Source: Sphingobacterium faecale
Lineage (GTDB): Bacteria > Bacteroidota > Bacteroidia > Sphingobacteriales > Sphingobacteriaceae
Assembly: GCF_016746095.1 (NCBI RefSeq)
Contig: NZ_JAERTY010000005.1
Location: 397,326 to 461,325, forward strand
Reading direction: 5' to 3'
Length of the DNA: 64,000 nt
Under the pieces are notes generated by a model. It was not told where the DNA came from. It saw nothing but the letters and a program-made list of their open reading frames with translations, and searched no databases. Both the position numbers and the translations under genes were made by a program. This document shows, in pieces, positions 19,501 to 27,698 of the stretch (position 1 is its first letter; every line of letters starts with the position of its first letter).

Positions 19501-19659
19501 AATGGTAACTGTTGCTCCGGAAATTGGTTTTCCTGCTTCATCTTTTACACTTCCCTTAACTGTCATAGATTGAGCACTTCCATCAAGTGGTATAAGCAAT
19601 AAAAAAACAGCCAGTACCTGAAGAACGGAAAGAAAACCAGGTTTGAATAATTGTTTCAT
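16537..19659 (-). CDS. susC: SusC/RagA family TonB-linked outer-membrane protein
   Basis: A 1040-aa TonB-dependent transporter. It has a signal peptide to about DGSAQ, a carboxypeptidase-regulatory-like domain (VKGSVKDEAGKPISGATV, residues about 33-110), a TonB-box region (DEVTVVAFGQQKKESV), a plug with SusC signatures (FIRGVTSFG, LILVDGVE, ILKDASATALYGARGANGVI) and a long 22-strand barrel. It has no STN domain, so unlike the SusC at 39929 it is not expected to signal to a FecR/ECF pair. With the susD next to it, it imports oligomers released by the surface enzymes. Confidence 0.94.
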   Translation of the reverse strand: MKQLFKPGFLSVLQVLAVFLLLIPLDGSAQSMTVKGSVKDEAGKPISGATVTIVGSSKGVLTDEAGMFTIEVKSSDQLLVSYIGKESKTIAIEGKTELNVVLKEAPDELDEVTVVAFGQQKKESVVGSITTVKPGDLKVPSSNLTTALAGRVAGMIAFQQSGEPGADNADFFIRGVTSFGYSNRPLILVDGVEVPATELARLQVDDLASFSIMKDASATALYGARGANGVILITTKEGREGKANISLRYETSASQPTKNIELADPITYMKLANESSLTRGRNRQYLWEKIERTAEGADPMIYPATDWQSLMLKDRAFNNRLNLNVSGGGKVARYYVAATYNKDNGMLKVDQRNNFNNGIDLKTYGLRSNVNINLTKSTEAIVRLNTTWTDYTGPLGTAADFYKQIIRTDPVLFPAFYEPDEKNSTTEHILFGNSGSGNYLNPYANLMKGYRDYTNAMFLAQFEVKQDLDFIVKGLKASAMYNTTRYNYYQVSRMYSPFYYGILNYDKNTSKYTLLNLNPTEGKEYLSYSEDSKQITSEDYFQGILSYSTDIGEHHALSGMLVYNMQNKISANAGSLQNSLARRNLGLAGRFTYAFQSKYFLEGNFGYNGSERFASEHRFGFFPSVGAAWYVSREPFWKGELQHIVTNFKLRGTYGLVGNDAIGSLEDRFFYLSEVDPNISSAGYTFGSEFGNRINGVSEGRLENRAITWETSRKLNLSAEVGLFNLANLVVDVYKENRYNILMDRAHTPNTMGVVVLPQANVGKADSKGIDVSLEANKNYSSGWFISGRGNFTYAESKFVKYEEPDYTRFPWRSRIGLPIGQQFGFVAERLFVDDAEAYNSPEQFGEVLGGDIKYKDIDNDGVITDLDQVPIGYPTVPKMTYGFGLSLGYKGVDFSTFLQGSAKSSFWIDAAATAPFVSLASGQKNQLLQSYVDSHWAEDNRDLKALWPRFNDIASANNTKVSTWFMRNGNFLRIKQVEMGYTFKGSLSQKIGIEKIRMYVNGTNLYNFSKFKLWDVEMGGNGLGYPLQQVYNFGIQCSL

Positions 19660-19705
19660 AAATCCAAGTTTAAATTTTGATTTCTTTTTTAGAAAACATT
19701 GTAAT

Positions 19706-19741
19706 TTATCTTATTTTTCAAAAGTAAAAAGTATAAGATAA
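19706..19741. promoter_or_regulatory. inverted repeat spanning the susC promoter region
   Basis: A perfect 8-bp inverted repeat, TTATCTTA at 19706-19713 and TAAGATAA at 19734-19741, encloses the -7 box upstream of susC. The 20-bp interior also has partly complementary A and T runs. It could be an operator for a local regulator or a weak transcription attenuator between the sialidase-fold gene and susC. Confidence 0.4.
19719..19726 (-). promoter_or_regulatory. Bacteroidota -7 box before susC
   Basis: On the minus strand this reads TACTTTTG, an exact fit to TAnnTTTG, 60 bases upstream of the susC ATG. The 150-bp gap here is one of the largest inside the operon, so an internal promoter is plausible. 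No good -33 TTG is seen. Confidence 0.4.
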
Positions 19742-19809
19742 GGCATCTAGTACTTTCCTATTTGATATGTATACAATATTTCAATTCGTAAATAGATGTA
19801 GGTTAGCTG

Positions 19810-20988
19810 TTATTTCTTTGCTTCGAGTACCGTACCAGCAATGTATCTAGTACCATTTTCCTTATTAAAATAATAGGTTACTAGGACCTTATTCTTATCT
19901 AACTGTACTGCCCATGGATAACCGATGTCTCCGGAACCAGCGTCATCACGAAGAACAATCTCTTCTGATGTTTCAAAATCTGTACACTCTGCATTTAGTA
20001 CACGTGCCCTAATACCAAAAGGTTTGTGTCTATATCCATATACAATCAAGACTCTATTATCTGGTAATCGTAATGCCTGTAGTGGATGTCCTTTAAAGCC
20101 CATACTTTTCCATTCAAAGCTATTACCTCTGTCTGTCGATCGTGCTATACAAGCTTGATCGTCATAACCTGCAGTACGCAGAAAAGCAACCAGATCGCCC
20201 TTCGGTGTTTCATAAATAGAGGTTTCGTTAAATGATATCTTCGGATCCTGTGCTACTACAGCTTGGTATTTCCAAGTTTTCCCTTTATCATCAGACACCA
20301 TTAGGTAATTAGATGTTTTTTTAGTCTCCGCATTATCTGTAGCTGCTACGACCCAATAGAGTCTACCGTTTTTCCCTTCAACTAATGCACCTCTATTATA
20401 AACCGGAACTTTATTGCCATACATGTCGTGATTCACCTCTTGAGAAATAGCTGGGGGATAGATTGGTCCCTGCCATGTTTTCCCATTATTCCGAGATGAA
20501 ACTAGATAACCTCCTAAAAATGTCCCATCATTGGAATGAAAATGTGTCCCCTTTAGCTTCTTCTTGCCATCCTCCCGTAAAAAAGACCATCCGTAGCTAG
20601 CACATAGCAAAGTGCCATCACGCAATGTCAGCAAGCAAGGATCTTGAGATCCGCCAAAGGCATGTGCATATAGTAATTGAGGCTCCTTTGCCCAATTTTC
20701 ACCATCCTTAGAAGTCATTTGAACCAGATAGCTATTAGGATCTACATGCATTGTATACCCTTCGCCAAATATGCGTCTTTCAGGAGCTCTCCTAAATGCC
20801 AGTAGGAAATTATTACCTTTGGTCTTTACAATTGATGGAAACGACGCATAAAAAAGGCTATCTTTATAGATTACAATATCCTTGACTTTTTCCCATTTAA
20901 CTTTAGTTTTATTTGCTTTCTTTTGTGCGTTTGTCGTAAAACAGCAAACGACAAGCAATAAACTGATGAAACTTAATATCTTTTTCAT
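19810..20988 (-). CDS. sialidase-fold exported protein
   Basis: A 392-aa secreted protein with signal peptide LSFISLLLVVCCFTTNAQ; the Cys residues in it are not followed by a good lipobox, so it is more likely soluble. Three Asp boxes (SRNNGKTWQ, SDDKGKTWK, STDRGNSFE) and the first-blade sequence FPSIVKTKGNNFLLAFRRAPERR indicate a six-bladed sialidase-like propeller. FRRAP is the nearest thing to FRIP among the four sialidase-fold proteins here. DAGSGDIGYP near the C-terminus is also found in the 7110-8705 protein (GLGSGGDLGYP). It stands between the cytoplasmic enzyme set and susC. Activity is not assigned beyond the fold. Confidence 0.82.
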   Translation of the reverse strand: MKKILSFISLLLVVCCFTTNAQKKANKTKVKWEKVKDIVIYKDSLFYASFPSIVKTKGNNFLLAFRRAPERRIFGEGYTMHVDPNSYLVQMTSKDGENWAKEPQLLYAHAFGGSQDPCLLTLRDGTLLCASYGWSFLREDGKKKLKGTHFHSNDGTFLGGYLVSSRNNGKTWQGPIYPPAISQEVNHDMYGNKVPVYNRGALVEGKNGRLYWVVAATDNAETKKTSNYLMVSDDKGKTWKYQAVVAQDPKISFNETSIYETPKGDLVAFLRTAGYDDQACIARSTDRGNSFEWKSMGFKGHPLQALRLPDNRVLIVYGYRHKPFGIRARVLNAECTDFETSEEIVLRDDAGSGDIGYPWAVQLDKNKVLVTYYFNKENGTRYIAGTVLEAKK

Positions 20989-21013
20989 AATATAGATTTA
21001 TTAATTAGCTTTT

Positions 21014-22123
21014 TCAATACCGTTGAGCAATAGGCCATTGCTCGACAACTACACCTTTATCAACCACCTGATAACATGGATATTTAGCAACTGTAGGACA
21101 GATATGATACGGAATTATATAATGCATATCTCCTATACTGACATTGGGCCATTCGCTGGTTGGCACTTCCACCACCAGATGCTCTTCCGATTGCGAAATC
21201 GGCTGCCAATCACTGTGTCCGATAATGTGCAACCGTTTATTGATACTATTTTCGGCGGCAATAGCCTTATGCCCCAGATCCAAACATAGTGTTGACTTCG
21301 TTGGCTTAGAAATCACCCGTGATACCAAGATAGCAGCGCAGTGATAAGCTTGTTCCTTCAAAGTTGATTGATATCCCCAATCCCACAGCATAAATGTTCC
21401 GGGACTACATTCTACAAAAGGCAACTCCCGATAAATAGAAAATGTATTGGATCCACCTAACACTAGTTTGAGTTTACTGTGTAAAGCTTCCTCCAACGAT
21501 TTGTAAAGGTTCAATACTTGGTCCAAAACAGGTTTTACTTTATTGTACCGTACAATCAGATCGGTATCTTGTATATGCCCATCGTATCCATGTAACCCAG
21601 CGATGTTTAAGTTTGACAGTTTAGAAATCTCTATTCCAGTTTCAAATGCATCAACTAGAGATACCCCTGTTCTATTCATACCTAGATTCAGGTCAATAAA
21701 TACATCGACCATGACTCTTCTACCCATAGCCTGTTCGTTAAGAATCTGGCCCCCATCAATAGAGTCAACCAAGGCACCGAACAATGTTGTAGGAAATTTA
21801 ACGACTAAATCTAAAAACACAGTGATATTCGGCCCCACCAACGGATAAGCTAACAGCACATCTGCTGCACCCAATTCAGCAAGAAGTCTAGCCTCACTAA
21901 GCGTCGCACATTTAAACTTAGTTACCCCTGCTTCCAAAAGCGTTTGAACCAATTCTCTATTTTTAATAGTCTTAATATGTGGTCTTAGATTTTCAACTTT
22001 ACATCCTTGCAAAGTCAAGTTTATATTCGCTTTAACAAGATTTGGATAAAGTAAAAGATTAGGTGTTAATATAGCTGATCCGTCTTTGATCCAATAGTTA
22101 GATAGCATATTCTTATTTTCCAT
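21014..22123 (-). CDS. D-threonine aldolase-like / alanine racemase-fold PLP enzyme
   Basis: A 369-aa fold-type III PLP enzyme. The PLP lysine is expected in LRPHIKTIK near residue 50, matching the RPHxKT motif of D-threonine aldolase and D-serine dehydratase. DVFIDLNLGMNRTGV and LHGYDGHIQD are barrel landmarks. The C-terminal HICPTVAKY resembles the His/Cys metal site of that family. Such enzymes cleave 3-hydroxy-D-amino acids to glycine plus an aldehyde or dehydrate them to a keto acid. The start overlaps the preceding gene by 11 bp. With RidA and an aminotransferase in the same operon, a hydroxy-amino-acid or amino-sugar-derived intermediate is a plausible substrate (inference). Confidence 0.8.
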   Translation of the reverse strand: MENKNMLSNYWIKDGSAILTPNLLLYPNLVKANINLTLQGCKVENLRPHIKTIKNRELVQTLLEAGVTKFKCATLSEARLLAELGAADVLLAYPLVGPNITVFLDLVVKFPTTLFGALVDSIDGGQILNEQAMGRRVMVDVFIDLNLGMNRTGVSLVDAFETGIEISKLSNLNIAGLHGYDGHIQDTDLIVRYNKVKPVLDQVLNLYKSLEEALHSKLKLVLGGSNTFSIYRELPFVECSPGTFMLWDWGYQSTLKEQAYHCAAILVSRVISKPTKSTLCLDLGHKAIAAENSINKRLHIIGHSDWQPISQSEEHLVVEVPTSEWPNVSIGDMHYIIPYHICPTVAKYPCYQVVDKGVVVEQWPIAQRY

Positions 22124-23468
22124 GGCTACATTTTTTTATAAGTTCTATCAGTGCTACCTTAATTCGCTTCTCTGCTCCTTCTTCCAAAAAAGAAGACCTA
22201 GCCCTCCAAGTCTCGTATCCTCCAAAATCAAATTCACGTAGAGGTGGTACATAGCCCACATAATCATTAGCCATTGTGACCGTAAAATATTGTGGAAACT
22301 CCTCTTTCAACGCTAACCCAGTAGCCGCAAAAAATTCTCCACCCAATGCCCCTATCAACGTATCACCAATTTTAAGACACTGGATGGGAAATAAAACTGA
22401 ATCTGGCTGTGCTTCCAACAGCACCTGTTCACGGGCATACACCTTCTCATAAAGATCTTCATCCTGATAAGTTACCAGTTCATAATCTGTATTATTTACC
22501 AAACGTTTTGCTTTTTCAAGTGTTGCAGCCGGAATACACCTTTTACGGAGTTCAATATCGACAGTACTACAACCAAGTCGTGGAGCTACTTCCCATACTA
22601 AATTCTCCGTCCGTCTCTTCAGGGCTAAGGCTAGATCATTCGCTATAAACTCGCTTTTAGCATGATCTTCTTTTGGATAGCGGTCTCCCTCTATAAAGTC
22701 CCAAATATTAACTTCCCCACTCGTACCATTGCTCATCACCACCACCATATCTTCGCTACCCAATTGCTTTTTTACTGCTTTGGCAAAATAACCAAAATAG
22801 TCTGCCGAGATTACGCTACGCGGACAGTCTCCTACGTAATGAAGACCATAATTCGCCAGTACAGCCAACCATTCACCTTCCATTGTCTGAATCCCCATAA
22901 AACAGAGTTCTCCATCGGGTTGTGAATTTCTCCCGACTATTTTTTGCTCCGCACCAAACGGATTTGTTTTCACTTGGTCGATAGTCCCCGAGACCGGATT
23001 TACCGGTTGATATGAGCTATTCATTGTATAGCGTCTACAGGTCACGTGTTCAGGCATACTAACCTGGCCAAAGGCAACCTTAACTGGTTTCGGATTCTCG
23101 ACGACAATCTCAGCCAACTCAACCAACCTAGTAGATAATAAATCTCGGTAAGCAAGATCAGCATGTGCCAAGAGGAGGTCAGCAACCGATCCTGTAGAAT
23201 GCGAATGTGTGCTCGATATCATTTGATTCGAAACCAAAATACCGGTTAGTCTTTCGATTTCAACTTTTATAGGATCTAGAAACTCTCGTTTCATCACACA
23301 GATATCCACCACAATCAGTAAAATCTTTACATTTTCATACCGTAGGTAAATAGCTTTAGCATAAAGAGGATCTGCTATTTCACTAGCATATCTGCAGGTA
23401 AACTCTCCGTTGATAACGGTTCCTAATGAAGGGGTAACATCGATCTGGCACGCATTTGCATACAACAT
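22113..23468 (-). CDS. neutral/alkaline ceramidase-like hydrolase
   Basis: A 451-aa protein resembling the N-terminal catalytic region of neutral/alkaline non-lysosomal ceramidases. The start at MLYANACQIDVTP is used because the longer frame opens with a TTG inside the upstream gene. Landmarks are ACQIDVTPSLGT, DPLYAKAIYLR, SSTHSHSTGS (Zn-binding His pair) and MSNGTSGEVN, which corresponds to the family's SNxGDxSPN nucleophile region but with SGE in place of GD/SP. There is no signal peptide, so it is probably cytoplasmic, unlike secreted ceramidases. An amidase role on an N-acylated intermediate is inferred; the substrate need not be ceramide. Confidence 0.72.
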   Translation of the reverse strand: MLYANACQIDVTPSLGTVINGEFTCRYASEIADPLYAKAIYLRYENVKILLIVVDICVMKREFLDPIKVEIERLTGILVSNQMISSTHSHSTGSVADLLLAHADLAYRDLLSTRLVELAEIVVENPKPVKVAFGQVSMPEHVTCRRYTMNSSYQPVNPVSGTIDQVKTNPFGAEQKIVGRNSQPDGELCFMGIQTMEGEWLAVLANYGLHYVGDCPRSVISADYFGYFAKAVKKQLGSEDMVVVMSNGTSGEVNIWDFIEGDRYPKEDHAKSEFIANDLALALKRRTENLVWEVAPRLGCSTVDIELRKRCIPAATLEKAKRLVNNTDYELVTYQDEDLYEKVYAREQVLLEAQPDSVLFPIQCLKIGDTLIGALGGEFFAATGLALKEEFPQYFTVTMANDYVGYVPPLREFDFGGYETWRARSSFLEEGAEKRIKVALIELIKKCSHGK

Positions 23469-23479
23469 AATCTTCGGTT

Positions 23480-24574
23480 TTAATTTAAATAATTTCGTAA
23501 AAAAGATAACCAATTACCATGAAATATCCCATCGATATCTTCATCTGAGTATCCCCTATTCAATAAAATAGAATCAAATTTCTGCAGGTCTGCTATACTG
23601 TTTAGGTCCCATGGCGACTGTTCCGTCCCAAATATACCATCTAAATCAGAGCCGATACCGATGTTTTTTGTATTTCCCGCAAGTTGACAGATATGATCCC
23701 AGTGATCGACCAGAGCCTCCAGTTTGATGTCCAACTGCCATGGATCCGATACGGTATCTATAAACCTGATATCCATTGCCCAACAATCCAGCATACCTCC
23801 GATTACCGCTCCACGGGCGATCAGCTTTTTTATCTGCTCATCTGTTAGCTGTCGCTGATTTGGAACGATCTTCCTGACATTATGGTGTGAAGCCCATATA
23901 GGCCCCTCATAAATATCCATTACCTCCTCAAAACTCTCATCCGTAAGGTGGGTTACATCTAGTATCATATTCAGTTTACCCATTTCCCTTAATAACTGGC
24001 GTGCTTTAAGATCGAGCGGTCCCATCATCCGTGTACCAGGAGCATATCTTCCTGGTCCAAAATGCGATAATCCTATTGCACGTAGTCCATAAGCGTGAGC
24101 CTCATGTAGATAATCGATATTAACTAAGGAATCAGCACCTTCAAGACTTAATATATAACCTACAGCTTTAGCTGCATTCGGCGTGCCATCATTCCAGTAG
24201 GTCAAATGATTCTCTAGGTCAGATCTGCTTTGGATCATCTTCATTTCACCCAACTTTTCCATTTCCCTATACCAAGTCAATTGCGCCTGCGTCATCGCCC
24301 AGGCCTGTTGTGGCGAATTCCATCCTGCCAGTTTAGATCCCGGAGGAGATACCCTGGACAACTGCGTGGCAACTACCAATCCGGTATTTCCCTTTCGCAA
24401 TTCCGGCAGACATACGGTACCATTACCCCGATCCGGCTTATCAGATTTAAACAGCTCCCGCTGTCGGATCTGTTCTAGGGATTGGGTCAGATCCCTATTC
24501 CATTCTATAGCGTTCATGGCCAGATCCAGATGAGCATCCACCAAAAAACGTTGATTACGGCTATCCCTCTGCAT
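23480..24574 (-). CDS. M19-family membrane-dipeptidase-like metallohydrolase
   Basis: A 364-aa amidohydrolase-fold protein of peptidase family M19 (renal dipeptidase). Zinc ligands are visible: LVDAHLDLAMN (His15, Asp17), a bridging Glu in SLEGADSL near residue 150, VTHLTDESF and ASHHNVRKI, with the terminal GIGSDLDGIFG carrying the barrel-8 Asp. Members hydrolyse dipeptides, often with a D-residue at the C-terminal side. No signal peptide is evident. The start overlaps the upstream gene by 14 bp and the downstream ceramidase-like gene starts 12 bp beyond its stop. It fits a pathway that opens amide bonds before amino-acid breakdown. Confidence 0.87.
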   Translation of the reverse strand: MQRDSRNQRFLVDAHLDLAMNAIEWNRDLTQSLEQIRQRELFKSDKPDRGNGTVCLPELRKGNTGLVVATQLSRVSPPGSKLAGWNSPQQAWAMTQAQLTWYREMEKLGEMKMIQSRSDLENHLTYWNDGTPNAAKAVGYILSLEGADSLVNIDYLHEAHAYGLRAIGLSHFGPGRYAPGTRMMGPLDLKARQLLREMGKLNMILDVTHLTDESFEEVMDIYEGPIWASHHNVRKIVPNQRQLTDEQIKKLIARGAVIGGMLDCWAMDIRFIDTVSDPWQLDIKLEALVDHWDHICQLAGNTKNIGIGSDLDGIFGTEQSPWDLNSIADLQKFDSILLNRGYSDEDIDGIFHGNWLSFLRNYLN

Positions 24575-25394
24575 ATTCCTTTTTATATTTGATTATCAGT
24601 TCATTTATTTCCTGCGAAAACTCCCTAACAATGCGCTCCCACTTTTCGAAATCCCCTGCGCTATAGTTATATAACCCCGATAGACTTTCCATGCCCATCT
24701 CTCCCTTATTAATCATAGCCTCAAACCACTCCGGAACCTCTTTCATATTTGACAGCTCCGGATTCAGATCTTTCATAACCATAGCATATGCTTGAGTCCC
24801 CATTAGATCCATGTACAGATAGTTGCCCGTAAACGGAAGGTAATAGCCAGCATCATTACGGCATGCCCGATCAATACTCTCTATACTCGCATAGCCCTTA
24901 TCCACCAGGTAAAATGCTTCGCGGGTCATTGCTGCCAACATATAAGCCCGCACACTGACACCGCCTCTAACGATATAGGGATCCTTATTCAATCTTTCTT
25001 TTGCCCAATGGAACAACACATCCACACACTCCTTTTTATTTTGTGCTGTTTCTATTATTTCCATGAACGGTGAAGCCGTAATAGGATAACAGAAATTCAC
25101 ACCGATCAATTCCGCATGGACATAGGCCTGAATTTCTTCCAAACTAATACCGTCTACGTTCACACATATAAAACCATTCGCCGACAAAGCATTTTGCAGT
25201 CCATTAATCCATAAACATTTGTCGTTCAAATCATCTACTGTAAATACAAAGATTACGTCATACCTACTTCCTGTTATAAAAGGCTCCTCTACAAAGTCAG
25301 CATCAAAGTCCTCCTGACGCAACTGTTCATAAAAGTCACGGGCCGTAGCCGATTTACCAGCAACCAACAGTCGTGGATTATCATTCACACACAT
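24561..25394 (-). CDS. 3-hydroxyacyl-CoA dehydrogenase-like protein with degenerate NAD domain
   Basis: A 277-aa protein. Its C-terminal half matches the helical domain of the gene two positions upstream (26727-27698): compare YMDLMGTQAYAMVMKDLNPELSN and GMESLSGLYNYSAGDFEKWER with MDFMGLQDYLKTYHHLFPKLSN and GIHNLTGLYPHTEDSVRKLEQ. The N-terminal domain is shorter, and where GxGxxG is expected it has LLVAGKSATARDF, so NAD binding is doubtful. It may be a catalytically dead subunit forming a heterodimer with the intact paralog, or it may bind another ligand. The gene lies 11 bp from the aminotransferase gene. Confidence 0.7.
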   Translation of the reverse strand: MCVNDNPRLLVAGKSATARDFYEQLRQEDFDADFVEEPFITGSRYDVIFVFTVDDLNDKCLWINGLQNALSANGFICVNVDGISLEEIQAYVHAELIGVNFCYPITASPFMEIIETAQNKKECVDVLFHWAKERLNKDPYIVRGGVSVRAYMLAAMTREAFYLVDKGYASIESIDRACRNDAGYYLPFTGNYLYMDLMGTQAYAMVMKDLNPELSNMKEVPEWFEAMINKGEMGMESLSGLYNYSAGDFEKWERIVREFSQEINELIIKYKKEYAEG

Positions 25395-25405
25395 ACGTCA
25401 TTGAT

Positions 25406-26743
25406 TTAGCTGGTTTTCATTTCTTTGAGTACCTCTCCTACAGCGACCAGAGCAGCCTCCACATCGCTATCCGTTGTAGCAGCAGAAATATACCAAAGCC
25501 CCCGTCCTATTATCCGTATTCCCCTATCGTGAAGTTTTGCCACAAAAACCCCTAGTTTTCTTTTATCGGCCTGTAGTACATCCCGAAATTCGTAGACTTC
25601 TTTCAAATCGGTAAACGAGGTATTCAGCATGGGACCTGGTCCCTGCACCAGCATATTTTGGCCATAGGTTTTATTCAAGACTATGAGTCCCTCCTTGAGC
25701 TTTAATCCAAGTCTGAAGATACGTTCGTAAACATGCGCATCACTTTCCAAAATGCGGATCGTGGAAAGCGCGGCCGCTACCGTAGGGTTCGAGGCATTCA
25801 TGGTGCCAGCATGGATCACACGCCCCGTGGCAATCTCATCCATCCATGACTTTTTGCCTACAATTGCGGATATAGGGTACCCAGATCCCATTGCTTTAGC
25901 AAAAATTGCCATATCAGGTTCTACTCCAAAATAGCCCTGTGCACCGGACAACCCCATTCTAAACCCCGTTATTACCTCATCCATGATAAAAGCAATATCA
26001 AATTGTCGGGTCAATCCTCTCATTTTCTCCAAGTATCCTGGTCTGGGCATTATACAGCCATTGTTACACATGACGGGTTCCGTAATCACCGCTGCCAGAT
26101 CGTCTTTATATTTTACAATTGTTTGCTCCAAAAGCTTTTCATCGTTCCAAGGAATAATGATAAATTCACGCCTACTGTTATCGGCTAGACCAGCACTCCA
26201 AGGAAACACCTGTGGATCATTCCGTTCGCCCATCGATTCGCCTTGAGGATGCCCCAGACCATAAGCCACATTATCCAGCCATCCGTGATAATGCCCTTCA
26301 AAACGTAAAAAAAGCTGTCTCCCCGTTTTTGATCTCGCCACCCTTAAGGCTGTTTGCACAGCTTCAGAACCATCTAGACAAAATCGCATCAGCTCCGCAC
26401 AAGGAATCAAACGATTGAGCGCTTCTGCAAGTTCAACCTCCTGTATATGTTGACCGGCATAAAGCTGCCCCATTTCACTATAGTTAGCAATATCCCCTAA
26501 TAGCGCTGGATGCGAGTGTCCCAGAATCAACGGTCCCTGACTTAGTGTAAAATCAATATATTCATTTCCATCCACATCATATATCCTAGATCCTTTCCCA
26601 TGACTATAAAATAAAGCATGAGGATGATTATATTTTCTAAATTCGGAAGATACTCCCGCAGCGAGTACTTTACACGCCCTTTCCAATAGCTCCTTAGATT
26701 TTAAATACGTATACTCTTGCATCAGATTACAAATTAAGATCAT
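25406..26743 (-). CDS. class III PLP aminotransferase (glutamate-1-semialdehyde aminomutase-like)
   Basis: A 445-aa (or 438-aa) aminotransferase of the GSA-aminomutase/beta-amino-acid transaminase branch. Visible are LILGHSHPAL, the class III signature region FIMDEVITGFRMGLSGAQGYFGVEPDM, and the PLP lysine in IFAKAMGSGYPISA. HYHGWLDN matches the GHYHG motif that stacks the cofactor. Two ATGs are possible: 26743, preceded by an AGAAAG-like ribosome site but overlapping the upstream gene by 17 bp, or 26722 with a 4-bp gap. Heme synthesis is unlikely given the catabolic neighbours; transamination of a beta-amino or semialdehyde compound is more plausible (inference). Confidence 0.87.
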   Translation of the reverse strand: MILICNLMQEYTYLKSKELLERACKVLAAGVSSEFRKYNHPHALFYSHGKGSRIYDVDGNEYIDFTLSQGPLILGHSHPALLGDIANYSEMGQLYAGQHIQEVELAEALNRLIPCAELMRFCLDGSEAVQTALRVARSKTGRQLFLRFEGHYHGWLDNVAYGLGHPQGESMGERNDPQVFPWSAGLADNSRREFIIIPWNDEKLLEQTIVKYKDDLAAVITEPVMCNNGCIMPRPGYLEKMRGLTRQFDIAFIMDEVITGFRMGLSGAQGYFGVEPDMAIFAKAMGSGYPISAIVGKKSWMDEIATGRVIHAGTMNASNPTVAAALSTIRILESDAHVYERIFRLGLKLKEGLIVLNKTYGQNMLVQGPGPMLNTSFTDLKEVYEFRDVLQADKRKLGVFVAKLHDRGIRIIGRGLWYISAATTDSDVEAALVAVGEVLKEMKTS

Positions 26744-27698
26744 TTAGTTTCTTTCTATACCGATCGGACAAGTGATATATCTCTTCATTGAAATTAGAAA
26801 AGTCCTGTTCCAATTTCCTAACAGAATCTTCCGTATGCGGATATAACCCTGTCAGATTATGAATCCCTCTTCCTCCTTTTTCCAATATCTCTTCCATTTG
26901 CTGAGGTACATCCTGGCGATTACTGAGCTTGGGAAACAAATGATGATATGTTTTCAGATAATCCTGTAGTCCCATAAAATCCATACGCCTAAAAATGCCC
27001 ATCAATGTTACCCAAGCCCCCATGTCGTGCTGAAAACATTTATCCAGCCCTGCCATCGAGATGCATCCCTTGTTTATCAGTGCGAATCCTTCCCGATACA
27101 CGGCATACATCAACCTATTGGTTATAAAACCCCGGATATCTTTATACAAAAGAGTCGGCTCCTTCCCCCAGTTCTCCGCTTCATCCCTTATCATTTCGGC
27201 TATAATCACAGATGTAGCCGCTCCACAGGTGATTTCTAAAAAGCGCGTAGCATAGGCCGGTTCAGCCCAATGTATCCCCATAAAACGCTGTGGATACTTC
27301 AGGTATTTCTGAAGATTACTGATCGGGATCGCGGACGTATTAGTGGCGATTACCGTATTCTCAAACACGTGATCTTCGACCAATTCATACACCTGCTTCT
27401 TTATAGTCTCTATCTCAATAACACATTCAACGACCAAGCCACACTGTTGCAACAAGCCATAATCGGCCGTAACTTCATATCTATCAAAGAAAAAATCTAC
27501 TTTTTCAGGTAGTAGCCCCATCTTAGCACAGAGATCGAGCTGCTCACGTATCCTGATAGTCCCTATCTCCAGCTCCTCCAACAATGGCGTAAGGGCAATC
27601 ACACGGTAACCTGCTCTCAAAAAGGATACAATGATACTGCTCCCCATCAGCCCCAAGCCTACCACACCGATACAATTTCCAATTCCTCTTTCTCCCAT
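26727..27698 (-). CDS. 3-hydroxyacyl-CoA dehydrogenase family protein (NAD-dependent)
   Basis: A 323-aa protein with an intact N-terminal Rossmann motif GVVGLGLMGSSIIV (residues about 9-22) and the family stretch VIATNTSAIPISNLQ followed by RFMGIHWAEP. The size and lack of a hydratase domain match stand-alone members such as L-gulonate 3-dehydrogenase (lambda-crystallin) and L-carnitine dehydrogenase, which act on 3-hydroxy acids without CoA. Its start overlaps the RidA stop by one base (TAATG). A reduced paralog follows two genes later. Confidence 0.87.
   Translation of the reverse strand: MGERGIGNCIGVVGLGLMGSSIIVSFLRAGYRVIALTPLLEELEIGTIRIREQLDLCAKMGLLPEKVDFFFDRYEVTADYGLLQQCGLVVECVIEIETIKKQVYELVEDHVFENTVIATNTSAIPISNLQKYLKYPQRFMGIHWAEPAYATRFLEITCGAATSVIIAEMIRDEAENWGKEPTLLYKDIRGFITNRLMYAVYREGFALINKGCISMAGLDKCFQHDMGAWVTLMGIFRRMDFMGLQDYLKTYHHLFPKLSNRQDVPQQMEEILEKGGRGIHNLTGLYPHTEDSVRKLEQDFSNFNEEIYHLSDRYRKKLNDLNL

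Noticed and set aside
7110..20988. A sialic-acid utilisation locus
   Set aside because: Asp boxes show only the fold. The FRIP arginine is missing in three of four proteins and no N-acetylneuraminate lyase, epimerase or kinase genes are present.
25406..26743. hemL, heme-pathway glutamate-1-semialdehyde aminomutase
   Set aside because: The fold matches, but the neighbours are all catabolic and no other heme gene is near; a catabolic transaminase is more likely.
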